15,845 bases of DNA from Methylococcales bacterium (GTDB lineage Bacteria; Pseudomonadota; Gammaproteobacteria; Methylococcales; Methylomonadaceae). Made by a program: the position numbers and the translations under genes. The stretch lies in NCBI GenBank assembly GCA_023144875.1, contig JAGLEW010000061.1:1-15845 (forward strand), in the 5' to 3' direction. Positions 1-7,694 of this stretch are shown in pieces; within the stretch, counting starts at the first letter, position 1; each line of letters opens with the position of its first letter. Under the pieces are notes generated by a model, which was not told the DNA's origin, did not search any database, and saw nothing but the letters and a program-made list of their open reading frames with translations.

Positions 1-246
1 GTTGAAATTTTTAAATACGCCACTAGTGGTTTTAGTGATTTCACCCGTATTGCCTCCAGCGATCCCACCATGTGGGCAGATATTTCGATGGCGAATAAAG
101 ATAAAATTATCCCTTTAATCGCTGAATTAAGAGCGCAATTAGGCATGATTGAAAGTTCGTTAATTACTGAAGATAAAACGGAATTGTTTAAAACCTTTCG
201 TCGTGCCAAAAGCGCTCGCCAAGATTTTTTGAAAGTGGCTGAATAA
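1..246 (+). CDS. tyrA: Prephenate dehydrogenase, 3' end (partial)
   Basis: The reading frame is open from the left edge to a TAA at 244-246 and gives the last 81 residues of a protein whose start lies outside the window. The visible segment contains SGFSDFTRIASSDPTMW followed by ANKDKIIPLI. This is the dimer-forming C-terminal helical region of prephenate dehydrogenases, usually written GFRDFTRIASSDPxMW. The enzyme oxidatively decarboxylates prephenate to 4-hydroxyphenylpyruvate with NAD+ in tyrosine synthesis, in the cytoplasm. The protein ends soon after this domain, with no ACT domain or EPSP-synthase fusion. The next gene starts 26 bases downstream on the same strand, so the two may be cotranscribed. 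The assignment rests on this C-terminal motif because the NAD-binding half is not visible. Confidence 0.85.
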   Translation, partial: VEIFKYATSGFSDFTRIASSDPTMWADISMANKDKIIPLIAELRAQLGMIESSLITEDKTELFKTFRRAKSARQDFLKVAE

Positions 247-272
247 ATGAAAACTCTCTTATTGGACTTAAA

Positions 273-1088
273 ATGCTAGGTACTTTATCAAAATTAAAAT
301 CGACATGGGATCAGCCTGTACGGTATCAATTACCCTTATCCGATCAACTCGTGAATTTAAATCCGCTTATCGGACAATCTATAAAATTTGTTTATGATGG
401 GGTGATTAACTGTACACATTGCCATAAAAAAATTAAAAAAAGTTTTAGCCAAGGGCATTGTTATCGCTGTTTTCAATTATTAGCCGCCTGTGATCTGTGC
501 ATTATGAAGCCTGAAATGTGTCATCATGCTCAAGGCACTTGCCGAGAACCTGACTGGGGTTATGATTTTTGTATGCAACCGCATTTTGTCTATTTAGCCA
601 ATTCATCAGGGGTTAAAGTCGGTATCACTCGCCACACACAAATTCCCACACGTTGGATTGATCAGGGTGCCGTGCAAGCGTTACCTATTTTTAGTGTTTC
701 AACGCGATTGTTATCAGGCTTGGTGGAAGTGATTATTGCTCAACATGTGAGTGATAAAACCAGTTGGCAAAAAATGCTGAAATCCAAAGCTGAGGCAGTA
801 AATTTAATTGCGATACGCGATCAATTATTAGATCAATGTGCGGTGGAGTTAAACCAACTCGAACAAAAATTTGGCAAAAGTTCAATGAATTTACTCACCG
901 ATGAAGTGATGGTTGAAATTGATTTTCCTGTTGAATCTTACCCGACTAAAGTTAAGTCTTTAAATTTTGACAAGCAAGCCGAAATATCAGGGGTATTAGA
1001 AGGCATTAAGGGGCAATATTTATTATTGGACACAGGGGTATTAAATATTCGTAAATTTACAGGTTATGAAGTGAATTTTATTTGTTAA
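273..1088 (+). CDS. DUF2797 family protein with cysteine-rich zinc-site region
   Basis: This 271-residue cytoplasmic protein looks like a DUF2797 member; I know of no established function. Residues 47-100 are cysteine-rich: CxxC pairs at 47/50, 63/66 and 73/76, then C83-H84-H85, C90 and C100. This suggests one or two structural zinc sites. Residues 105-139 read FVYLANSSGVKVGITR, then R127 and a glycine/alanine-rich stretch, with E152 further on. That order (Tyr, VKxG, Arg, later Glu) resembles a GIY-YIG nuclease core, so nucleic-acid binding or cleavage is possible but only inferred. No ATG, GTG or TTG lies in frame between the upstream TGA (240-242) and the ATG at 273. A weak GGA at 264-266 precedes that ATG. 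The gene follows tyrA closely and its end overlaps only a TTG-started extension of the next frame. Confidence 0.75.
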   Translation: MLGTLSKLKSTWDQPVRYQLPLSDQLVNLNPLIGQSIKFVYDGVINCTHCHKKIKKSFSQGHCYRCFQLLAACDLCIMKPEMCHHAQGTCREPDWGYDFCMQPHFVYLANSSGVKVGITRHTQIPTRWIDQGAVQALPIFSVSTRLLSGLVEVIIAQHVSDKTSWQKMLKSKAEAVNLIAIRDQLLDQCAVELNQLEQKFGKSSMNLLTDEVMVEIDFPVESYPTKVKSLNFDKQAEISGVLEGIKGQYLLLDTGVLNIRKFTGYEVNFIC

Positions 1089-1132
1089 ACTGGGCGCTTA
1101 TCTTAAAAAATAATACCAACATAATAAGATTT

Positions 1133-1900
1133 ATGCTCCCTCATTACCCGAATCCAAACTCAAAAGCCCCTCATTACGCTCGCGATTATATAATTAGTTT
1201 TGTCGCTTTTTTAAGCGTCACCATTGCCTTAACCTATGATGGCAGTGCACCATTAGAGCATCAAAAAGTATTAGCTGTGATTGCATGGGGCATTTTATTG
1301 CCAATGTTATGGGGTGAAAGCCAGTTAATCCGAATGCAAGTTTTAGTGGCAATGGCGTTTGCTACCTTAGGTGAAAATTTTGCCTCTTTATATATGGAAG
1401 GCTATATTTATCGCTTCAAAAATATCCCCATGTATATTCCCGCAGGTCATGGGATTGTCTATTTAACCGCGGTCGCACTTGGGCGTTCTGGCTTATTTCA
1501 ACGCTATGCTCGACAGATTTCGATATTAGTCATTTTTATAGGAGGTATTTGGGCGGTGCGTGGTGTCAGTCCTTTTGTAGAACGTCCCGATACCATTGGC
1601 TTATTTTTATTTATTATTTTTTTAAGCTGTCTTTATAAAGGCCGTTCACCGATGGTTTATCTGGGGGCATTTTTTATTACTTCATGGTTGGAATTGGTCG
1701 GCACACAAGCGGGTACATGGGCGTGGGTGGAAATTGATCCTGTAACGGGATTAACACAAGGCAACCCACCCAGTGGTATCGCCGCATGGTACTGTTTGGT
1801 GGATGCAGTCGCTATGGGCGCGGCAAAACCCCTGCTTGATTATGCGAACCGTTTTTATCAACACTATTTACATAATTTTGTTTGTAAATTTCAAGACTGA
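1133..1900 (+). CDS. Conserved multi-spanning membrane protein of unknown function
   Basis: I do not recognise a named family. From the ATG at 1133 the product has 255 residues with about seven or eight hydrophobic segments, near residues 19-34, 46-61, 67-83, 104-118, 129-143, 153-168, 173-190 and 216-232. It is therefore an inner-membrane protein. Polar residues that could matter sit next to the membrane: G80-E81, the stretch IPMYIPAGHGIVY (98-110) with H106, and GTWAW plus GNPPSG near 194-215. The frame could be extended upstream to a TTG at 1082, but that would overlap the previous gene and add 17 residues with no ribosome binding site, so I chose 1133. The last 10 bases overlap the end of ygfZ on the opposite strand. 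It may be cotranscribed with tyrA and the DUF2797 gene. Confidence 0.7.
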   Translation: MLPHYPNPNSKAPHYARDYIISFVAFLSVTIALTYDGSAPLEHQKVLAVIAWGILLPMLWGESQLIRMQVLVAMAFATLGENFASLYMEGYIYRFKNIPMYIPAGHGIVYLTAVALGRSGLFQRYARQISILVIFIGGIWAVRGVSPFVERPDTIGLFLFIIFLSCLYKGRSPMVYLGAFFITSWLELVGTQAGTWAWVEIDPVTGLTQGNPPSGIAAWYCLVDAVAMGAAKPLLDYANRFYQHYLHNFVCKFQD

Positions 1901-2712
1901 ATCGACATAATTGCTAAACAGCGCTCGGTATCGTTAAAGGTTTCAGATTGTAATATATTTCCCGTATTGGTCGCTATTTTAGAATCAGTGACCACTAATT
2001 CACGTTTAGTTTTCCCTAAATAATGTGTACGCGCAATTACTTCTTGTCCTGTGTAGCACCCTTTATCAAAACTAATTCCGCCCCATTTCTCGACATTGAG
2101 CATTTGGGGGATATAGTGTTCACTGCTGTCTGGTGTTAACCATGCTAAACCTGCACTGACATCTAAATAATCCCACCCGTCGCTCTTTTGAAAAAAAAGA
2201 CCTTCATTTAGTTTTTTAGTGCAAAAATTAATAATTGCTTCGGCGGAGTTAATCATTAAATAACGCGATTGAGGTATTTTAATTAAATCCCCCTGACGTG
2301 AAAAATTATCATCAGTGGCATGTTCTTCGGATAAACCCACAAGACATAATTCAGAACTGACCTCTTTTAATTGCACCTTCGAACGCATGATATACATTTG
2401 CAATTTTTTTTGCACTTTTGACAATAAGCTATGCGGTAAGACGATTAAAAAACCATCGGCTTGTTTTACAATTAATAAGGTTGATATAACCTGCCCTTTT
2501 GCATTACAAAATGCACTAAAAAAACTGTTTTCAGTGGTTAAGTTTTTAATATCACAGCTTAATTGACCTTGTAAAAAAAGCGTAGAATCCGCGCCTGTAA
2601 CGCTTAATATTCCAAGTTTTGTGATTGCATATAACGCTGGGGTGAGTGTTGTTGGTTTATTTGCAAAAGTAGCGCGGTTGGAATGTAAAAAATCTTGCCA
2701 GATAGGGTTCAT
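1891..2712 (-). CDS. ygfZ: YgfZ/GcvT folate-binding protein (Fe-S cluster maintenance)
   Basis: YgfZ is a cytoplasmic tetrahydrofolate-binding protein related to GcvT that supports assembly or repair of certain iron-sulfur enzymes such as MiaB. The 273-residue product carries the family signature KGCYTGQE at residues 217-224, including the functionally important cysteine, followed by ARTHYLGKTKREL. Upstream, GQLSCDI at 49-55 and FCNAKGQVISTLLI near 68-81 match the GcvT-like fold. Only 49 residues follow the signature. The E. coli protein, about 326 residues long, has roughly 100 there, so the C-terminal barrel appears shortened. The 3' end overlaps the convergent membrane-protein gene by 10 bp. 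The start ATG at 2712 faces recD across 80 bp. A TTGATT / TATACT pair with 15-bp spacing in that gap could be its promoter, but this is weak. Confidence 0.9.
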   Translation of the reverse strand: MNPIWQDFLHSNRATFANKPTTLTPALYAITKLGILSVTGADSTLFLQGQLSCDIKNLTTENSFFSAFCNAKGQVISTLLIVKQADGFLIVLPHSLLSKVQKKLQMYIMRSKVQLKEVSSELCLVGLSEEHATDDNFSRQGDLIKIPQSRYLMINSAEAIINFCTKKLNEGLFFQKSDGWDYLDVSAGLAWLTPDSSEHYIPQMLNVEKWGGISFDKGCYTGQEVIARTHYLGKTKRELVVTDSKIATNTGNILQSETFNDTERCLAIMSIQS

Positions 2713-2792
2713 AAAAAGGTTTTAAGTGTATTATTAGGGATGGTCAGTATAAAATAATCGGCTTAAAATCAACACCATTACCTGTAATAATC

Positions 2793-4421
2793 ATGGCTGT
2801 CCAAAATTTACCTTCCTCTGAATTTAGCCGACTTGATCGTGCTTTTGCGGATTTCTTAACCCAGCGCAGTCAATTATCTACCGAACAAAAACCATTATTT
2901 AATACGCTTGTCGCACAACTTTCATTTGAACAATCCCAAGGGCATATGTGCTTATTACTTAATATCGATGAGCAAACCGTTGTTTTAGCATCGGGTTTAG
3001 CCATGTTTGTGGCTAAGGATAATGGCTTAGATAACCCCCCTCAGCCTTTAGTGGTGCAATCAAATTGTTTATACACCCATCGTTATTGGTTTTATGAAGC
3101 GCGGTTAGCATATCAAATTAAACAACGATTACAGCTTACTTATGCCTATGAGCATTTAGATGCCAGTTTAGCGCAGTATTTCCCTTTTTTAGAGGATGAA
3201 ATAGATTGGCAACGCCAAGCGGCAAAAAAAGCATTAACGCAGGCATTTACCCTTGTCACAGGGGGGCCTGGAACAGGAAAAACCACTACCGTCATTAAAA
3301 TTTTAGCGTTATTACAACAATTAAATGCCCAATCACTGAGCATTGCTTTAGTCGCCCCCACAGGAAAAGCGGCGATGCGCTTGCAAGAATCCATTGGCTT
3401 TAGTAAGCAGGGATTGCAATGCAGTGAGCTAATTAAACAGGCGATTCCTGAAGAAGTCAGCACCATACATCGTTTATTAGGGGCAAAGCCGCCGCCATCG
3501 CCGTATTTTAAACATCACCGCGATAACTTATTACCTTATAACGTGGTGGTGGTGGATGAAACATCAATGGTTGATGTTGCTTTGATGGGTAAATTGGTTG
3601 ATGCGTTGGCGGCTAATACGCGCTTAATTTTATTAGGGGATAAAGATCAGCTTGCCTCGGTGGAGTCAGGTTCCGTTTTAGCCGATTTAACCACAAGTTT
3701 AAAAGCACATTCGACTGAATTATTGAAATCGCATCGTTTTGGCGGTGAAATTAAAGCCTTAGCGCTGGCAATTAATCAGCAGCAATCATCCAAGGCATGG
3801 CAATTATTGGAAACGGGTGAGGATGTTTGTCTTTTTAAAGCTGATTTAATAACGTATATTGCAGATAAATATAAATATTATTTGGAGTTAATTGCTCAAC
3901 AAGCTGATTTTAAGGCTATTTACCATGCCTTTAACGATTTTCAAGTGTTGTGTGCGAATCGACAAGGTACTCATGGGGTTCATGACATCAATCATTCAGT
4001 GGCAAAAAAATTAAACTTATCAGGCCGATGGTATCAGGGGCGACCTGTGATGATCATGGAAAATAACCCCGCAACAGGGCTTTATAATGGTGATATTGGT
4101 CTGTGCCTAAACCATGACCATCAATTAATGGTGTATTTTTTAGCCAGCGATGGGCGAGTTAACAAAATTCTTCCCAGTCGATTGCCAAAATGTGAAACGG
4201 TATTTGCCATGACCATTCATAAAAGCCAAGGCTCTGAATTTAAAGAGGTCTTCGTTGCTTTGCCTGAGGTATTAAACCCCGTATTAACCAAAGAGTTAAT
4301 TTATACCGCGATAACACGAGCGAAAAAAACCATTAAGGTTTCGGCGAATAAAATAGTGTTTCAAGCCGCAATTTCCCGTAAAGTCCAACGCTATGGTGGC
4401 TTAAAAGACAGGCTTGAGTAA
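2793..4421 (+). CDS. recD: Exodeoxyribonuclease V alpha subunit RecD
   Basis: RecD is the fast 5'-3' helicase of the RecBCD complex, which processes DNA double-strand ends for recombination and degrades foreign linear DNA. The 542-residue protein shows the superfamily 1 motifs in order: Walker A GGPGTGKT (157-164), APTGKAA (188-194), Walker B DETSM (255-259), GDKDQLASVESG (282-293), SHRF (313-316), TIHKSQGSEF (474-483) and YTAITRAK (504-511). The motif spacing and short N-terminal region fit RecD rather than the longer RecD2. It is somewhat shorter than the E. coli protein of about 608 residues. The start is the first ATG after the divergent ygfZ gene, and no nearer RBS is convincing. recB and recC are not next to it, although these genes often cluster. 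The stop lies 3 bp from the convergent yadH stop. Confidence 0.93.
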   Translation: MAVQNLPSSEFSRLDRAFADFLTQRSQLSTEQKPLFNTLVAQLSFEQSQGHMCLLLNIDEQTVVLASGLAMFVAKDNGLDNPPQPLVVQSNCLYTHRYWFYEARLAYQIKQRLQLTYAYEHLDASLAQYFPFLEDEIDWQRQAAKKALTQAFTLVTGGPGTGKTTTVIKILALLQQLNAQSLSIALVAPTGKAAMRLQESIGFSKQGLQCSELIKQAIPEEVSTIHRLLGAKPPPSPYFKHHRDNLLPYNVVVVDETSMVDVALMGKLVDALAANTRLILLGDKDQLASVESGSVLADLTTSLKAHSTELLKSHRFGGEIKALALAINQQQSSKAWQLLETGEDVCLFKADLITYIADKYKYYLELIAQQADFKAIYHAFNDFQVLCANRQGTHGVHDINHSVAKKLNLSGRWYQGRPVMIMENNPATGLYNGDIGLCLNHDHQLMVYFLASDGRVNKILPSRLPKCETVFAMTIHKSQGSEFKEVFVALPEVLNPVLTKELIYTAITRAKKTIKVSANKIVFQAAISRKVQRYGGLKDRLE

Positions 4422-4424
4422 TTT

Positions 4425-5192
4425 TTATTGTCGGATGCCTTGACCCCGATCAAGCATCCATAAGCTAATGAGCGTTAAAAAAATGACAAAACTAATAATA
4501 CGTCCTAAGGCCAGTTCCACTGAGATATCACTGACACCGATGAAGCCATAGCGAAAGCTATTAATCATGTATAAAACAGGGTTCGCCAATGATATTTTTT
4601 GCCAAACTTCAGGCAACATAGAAACGGAATAAAACACCCCACCCAAATAATTTAAAGGCGTTAAAATAAAGTTTGGGATCAGGGAAATATCATCAAAACT
4701 TTCCGCTAACATGGCATTAATAAACCCTGCTAAGGCAAACAAGGTTGCGGTTAAAATAGCCGTCAATAAAATAATAAAAAGATTATGAACCTGTATTTCA
4801 GTGATGAACATCAGCGAAATTAAAGTGACCACCCCACCAACCAATAAACCACGTAAAATGCCACCACTGATATAGCCGACTAAAATAACCCAGTTTGGCA
4901 CAGGTGAAACCAACAGTTCTTCAATATGACGCTGAAATTTGGTTGAATAAAAAGAAGCCGCGACATTAGAGTAAGAATGACTAATCACCGCTATTAAAAT
5001 AACACCAGGGACGATATAGTCCATATAGCTGACACCACTAATAGTGCCAATTCGATCCCCAATTAAGCGTCCGAAAATAAGAAAATATAAGGAAGTAGTA
5101 ATGGCGGGTGGTAACAGAGTTTGTGGCCAAATGCGTAAAAAACGACGGACTTCTTTGTAAATAATCGTATAAAGGGAAGTAAAAGTATTCAT
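4425..5192 (-). CDS. yadH: ABC-2 type transporter permease, YadH-like
   Basis: This 255-residue inner-membrane permease of the ABC-2 export type would form the channel for the ATPase encoded just upstream. Hydrophobic segments lie near residues 22-42, 58-78, 103-128, 137-160, 170-190 and 228-247, the six-span pattern of the family. The first cytoplasmic loop contains FQRHIEELLVSPV (86-98) and the later part LNYLGGVFYSVSMLP (181-195), both typical of the YadH/NodJ branch. The substrate is unknown; the same family in E. coli (yadGH) is not well characterised. Its ATG overlaps the yadG stop as ATGA, so translation is probably coupled. The 3' end is nearly touching recD. Confidence 0.9.
   Translation of the reverse strand: MNTFTSLYTIIYKEVRRFLRIWPQTLLPPAITTSLYFLIFGRLIGDRIGTISGVSYMDYIVPGVILIAVISHSYSNVAASFYSTKFQRHIEELLVSPVPNWVILVGYISGGILRGLLVGGVVTLISLMFITEIQVHNLFIILLTAILTATLFALAGFINAMLAESFDDISLIPNFILTPLNYLGGVFYSVSMLPEVWQKISLANPVLYMINSFRYGFIGVSDISVELALGRIISFVIFLTLISLWMLDRGQGIRQ
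4433..4459. other. Inverted repeat in the 3' end of yadH at the recD/yadH junction
   Basis: GGATGC-C-TTGA, a CCCCGA loop and TCAA-GCATCC form a 10-bp stem with one bulged C. It lies just inside the last codons of yadH and 12 bp past the recD stop. Neither strand has a T-run directly after the stem: the plus side continues ATAAGC, and the minus side continues into an A-rich stretch. It is therefore not a textbook intrinsic terminator. It could still protect or end the two converging transcripts. The structure is seen directly; the role is inferred. Confidence 0.4.
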
Positions 5193-6094
5193 TGAACGAT
5201 ATCCATAAATAGTTGCTCTAAACGGTTCGATTTATTTTTTAAACTTTTAACTTGAATATTCACCATTGAAAGTTGTTCAAAGAGCTGGTTTAAGGTATTC
5301 TTTTTAGGAATGGCGACATTTAAAACTTTTTCGGAGGTTAATTCAAATTTATAACCTTTAATATTTGGAACGTTGATTAAAGGTTTTTCTAAGTCTAATA
5401 TAAAATGATTAACATTGATGTAACTTAACAGGGTTGCCATATCAGAATGCTCCACAATCATACCTTCGTGGATAATGGCAATATTACGACATAAATTTTC
5501 AGCTTCTTCTAAATAGTGGGTCGTTAAAATGATAGCCGTCCCTTCTTTATTGACTTCTTCCATCATTTCCCACATGGAGCGACGAATTTCGATGTCTACC
5601 CCTGCTGTGGGTTCATCTAAAATTAATAATTTTGGTGAGTGCATTAAAGCACGTGCAATCATTACTCGCCGTTTCATGCCGCCTGATAAACGTCTGGAAA
5701 TAGTATGACGCTTATCCCATAGGTACATTTGCTTTAAGGCTTTTTCGGCACGGACTTTAGCTTCTTTTCGAGGAATACCATAATAGCCCGCATAGATCAG
5801 TAAAATATTTTCAACGGTTTCAAATAAATTAAAGTTAATTTCTTGAGGAACAAGGCCTAAACATCGTTTAGCCTCACGGTTTTCAGTGTCAATATTATGC
5901 CCAAAAATGCTAACATGCCCTGATGTCTTATTAATTAATGAACTAATAATACCAATTGCGGTGGATTTTCCTGCACCATTCGCGCCTAATAAGGCAAAAA
6001 AATCACCCTCTTCAACATCAAGATCAATTCCCTTTAAGGCTTCAAATCCATTACTATACGTTTTTGTTAAATTTTGTAAAGAAAGTGCATTCAT
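5189..6094 (-). CDS. yadG: ABC transporter ATP-binding protein, YadG-like
   Basis: This 301-residue cytoplasmic ATPase powers the export system with the downstream permease. All nucleotide-binding motifs are intact: Walker A GANGAGKS (37-44), Q-loop Q84 in VPQE, signature LSGGM (136-140), Walker B LLILDE (156-161) and H-loop TTH (191-193). The text EPTAGVDIEIRR and the roughly 80-residue C-terminal extension (from about 220) are typical of the YadG/CcmA-like drug and polysaccharide export subfamily. It is the first gene of a two-gene operon and overlaps yadH by 4 bp. It is divergent from ppx across a 98-bp AT-rich spacer. No strong Shine-Dalgarno sequence is seen before its ATG. The substrate cannot be told from the sequence. 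Confidence 0.92.
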   Translation of the reverse strand: MNALSLQNLTKTYSNGFEALKGIDLDVEEGDFFALLGANGAGKSTAIGIISSLINKTSGHVSIFGHNIDTENREAKRCLGLVPQEINFNLFETVENILLIYAGYYGIPRKEAKVRAEKALKQMYLWDKRHTISRRLSGGMKRRVMIARALMHSPKLLILDEPTAGVDIEIRRSMWEMMEEVNKEGTAIILTTHYLEEAENLCRNIAIIHEGMIVEHSDMATLLSYINVNHFILDLEKPLINVPNIKGYKFELTSEKVLNVAIPKKNTLNQLFEQLSMVNIQVKSLKNKSNRLEQLFMDIVQ

Positions 6095-6117
6095 TGGCTA
6101 ATAAAATTTAAGGTAAA

Positions 6118-6146
6118 GTGAGTTTAGTATAAATTAACGTTATAAT
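6118..6146 (+). promoter_or_regulatory. Possible sigma-70 promoter for ppx
   Basis: A perfect TATAAT box lies at 6141-6146. Seventeen bases upstream, 6118-6123 reads GTGAGT, a poor match to the -35 consensus. It points at ppx, whose start codon is 47 bp further on. The spacer between yadG and ppx is very AT-rich, so chance matches are likely. Confidence 0.3.
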
Positions 6147-6179
6147 TTTATCAGTTTAATTTTTAGTAATTACTAATAT

Positions 6180-6183
6180 AGGA
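6180..6183 (+). promoter_or_regulatory. ppx: Ribosome binding site that sets the GTG start of ppx
   Basis: AGGA at 6180-6183 lies nine bases before the GTG at 6193. This spacing supports GTG as the real start and gives an N-terminus of the same length as known Ppx proteins. Confidence 0.65.
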
Positions 6184-6192
6184 CAATTTCTC

Positions 6193-7692
6193 GTGACACA
6201 AAATAGACCCGACATCGTAGCCGCTGTGGACTTAGGCTCGAATAGCTTTCATATGATTGTGTGCAGTTTTAAAAAAGGGAAACTGAAAGTTATCGACCGA
6301 CTGAAGGAAATGGTTCGCCTCGCTTCAGGGCTGGATGAAAACAATAACTTGACCCTTGAAACCCAAACACGGGCATTAGTCTGCCTGAAACGGTTTGGAC
6401 AACGAATGCAACACTTCCCTCCGAACAGCGTTCGTATTGTCGGAACGAATACTCTGAGAATGGCGCAAAATTCCCGTGAATTTCTTATCAAGGCAGAAGA
6501 GGCGTTAGGCTACCCTGTCGATATTATTTCAGGGATTGAAGAAGCACGGTTGATTTATCAAGGGGTGGCACACAGTTTAAGTTCACACGCAAAATCACGC
6601 TTTGTCATGGATATTGGCGGCGGCAGTACCGAATATATTATTGGTCATGATGATCAGCCGCGTATTAAAGAAAGTCTTAATATGGGTTGTGTGACGGTAA
6701 GTCAAAAATTTTTTAAAAATGAAGAAATTTCTAAGAAAGCATTGCAACAAGCGATTTTATTTGCCGAACAAAAACTAGACGCGTATCAAGGACGTTTTTC
6801 CTATACTCAATGGGATGAAGCCATCGGCGCTTCGGGGTCTTTAAAAATTATTGGCAAAGTGTTAGCCGCCAAAGAATGGAGTAATAATGGCATTACGCTT
6901 GCGGGTTTAAAAAAGTTGATTCACTATATTCAAACCTGTAAACATATTGATGAATTAAAACTGCCTGAATTAAGCGATGAGCGCAAACCTGTTTTTATTG
7001 GTGGGGTCGCTATTATTTATGCTACCTTTAAAGCACTAGGTATTCAACAGATGACGCTTTCAGACGGGGCGTTACGAGAAGGCGTGGTGCATGATCTATT
7101 AGGCCGTATTTACGATCATGACATTCGCTCTAAAACGGTGACCACTTTGGCAAAAAATTATCATACCGACGAGGTACATGGTGATAATATTAAAAAAACG
7201 GCACATTATATATTACAGCAACTTGATCCAAGCCAGACCCAAGACGACCGAAAAGCAATGGCGCAATTTTTAGGCTGGGCGGCCGAGTTGCATGAAATTG
7301 GGCATGATATTGCTCACAATGCGTATCATAAACACAGTGCTTATATTATTCAATATGCGGATTTAGCAGGGTTTTCTCGCCAAGATCAAACTTTATTATC
7401 CACCTTAGTCCGAGGGCATCGAAAGAAATTTTCAGAGGCAGCTTTTAAAGACTTACCACGGCCGTGGCATCAACATGCCCCCTTATTGACTATAATTTTA
7501 CGACTGGCGGTCATTTTACACCGAAACCGTCACACCTTAAGTTTGCCTGATTTTGAGATAAAACGGGATAAAAAACAAATAAAATTAAATTTTCCTAAAA
7601 ATTGGTTGTCTCAGTTTCCTCTTACCGAAGCCGACTTACAATTAGAAGCGGAGTATTTACACCATGCCATGTATAAATTAAATTATCACTAG
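6193..7692 (+). CDS. ppx: Exopolyphosphatase (Ppx/GppA family)
   Basis: Ppx removes terminal phosphates from long inorganic polyphosphate chains in the cytoplasm, and related GppA also hydrolyses pppGpp. The 499-residue product has the ASKHA-fold ATP-grasping motif AAVDLGSNSFHMIV (10-23). It also has the catalytic glutamate region SGIEEARL (113-120), the phosphate loop DIGGGSTE (140-147), GASGSL (212-217) and DGALREGVVHDL (291-302). The C-terminal helical domain contains an HD-like HEIGHD (367-372) and HKHSAY (379-384). Length and motifs fit the two-domain Ppx of E. coli (about 513 residues) better than short Ppx forms. Start codon is GTG. The next gene begins two bases after the stop, indicating cotranscription. 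Assignment as Ppx rather than GppA is likely but not certain. Confidence 0.92.
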   Translation: MTQNRPDIVAAVDLGSNSFHMIVCSFKKGKLKVIDRLKEMVRLASGLDENNNLTLETQTRALVCLKRFGQRMQHFPPNSVRIVGTNTLRMAQNSREFLIKAEEALGYPVDIISGIEEARLIYQGVAHSLSSHAKSRFVMDIGGGSTEYIIGHDDQPRIKESLNMGCVTVSQKFFKNEEISKKALQQAILFAEQKLDAYQGRFSYTQWDEAIGASGSLKIIGKVLAAKEWSNNGITLAGLKKLIHYIQTCKHIDELKLPELSDERKPVFIGGVAIIYATFKALGIQQMTLSDGALREGVVHDLLGRIYDHDIRSKTVTTLAKNYHTDEVHGDNIKKTAHYILQQLDPSQTQDDRKAMAQFLGWAAELHEIGHDIAHNAYHKHSAYIIQYADLAGFSRQDQTLLSTLVRGHRKKFSEAAFKDLPRPWHQHAPLLTIILRLAVILHRNRHTLSLPDFEIKRDKKQIKLNFPKNWLSQFPLTEADLQLEAEYLHHAMYKLNYH

Positions 7693-7694
7693 CG

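Noticed and set aside
1082..1132. TTG-started extension of the membrane protein
   Set aside because: It overlaps the DUF2797 stop, adds 17 residues unlike the rest and has no ribosome binding site; the ATG at 1133 is a better start.
3146..3466. Minus-strand ORF of 106 codons inside recD
   Set aside because: It is antisense to the RecD Walker A region, where conserved codons keep the other frame open by chance.
2793..4421. RecD2-type helicase
   Set aside because: The protein lacks the long N-terminal region of RecD2, and its motif spacing fits the RecBCD subunit.
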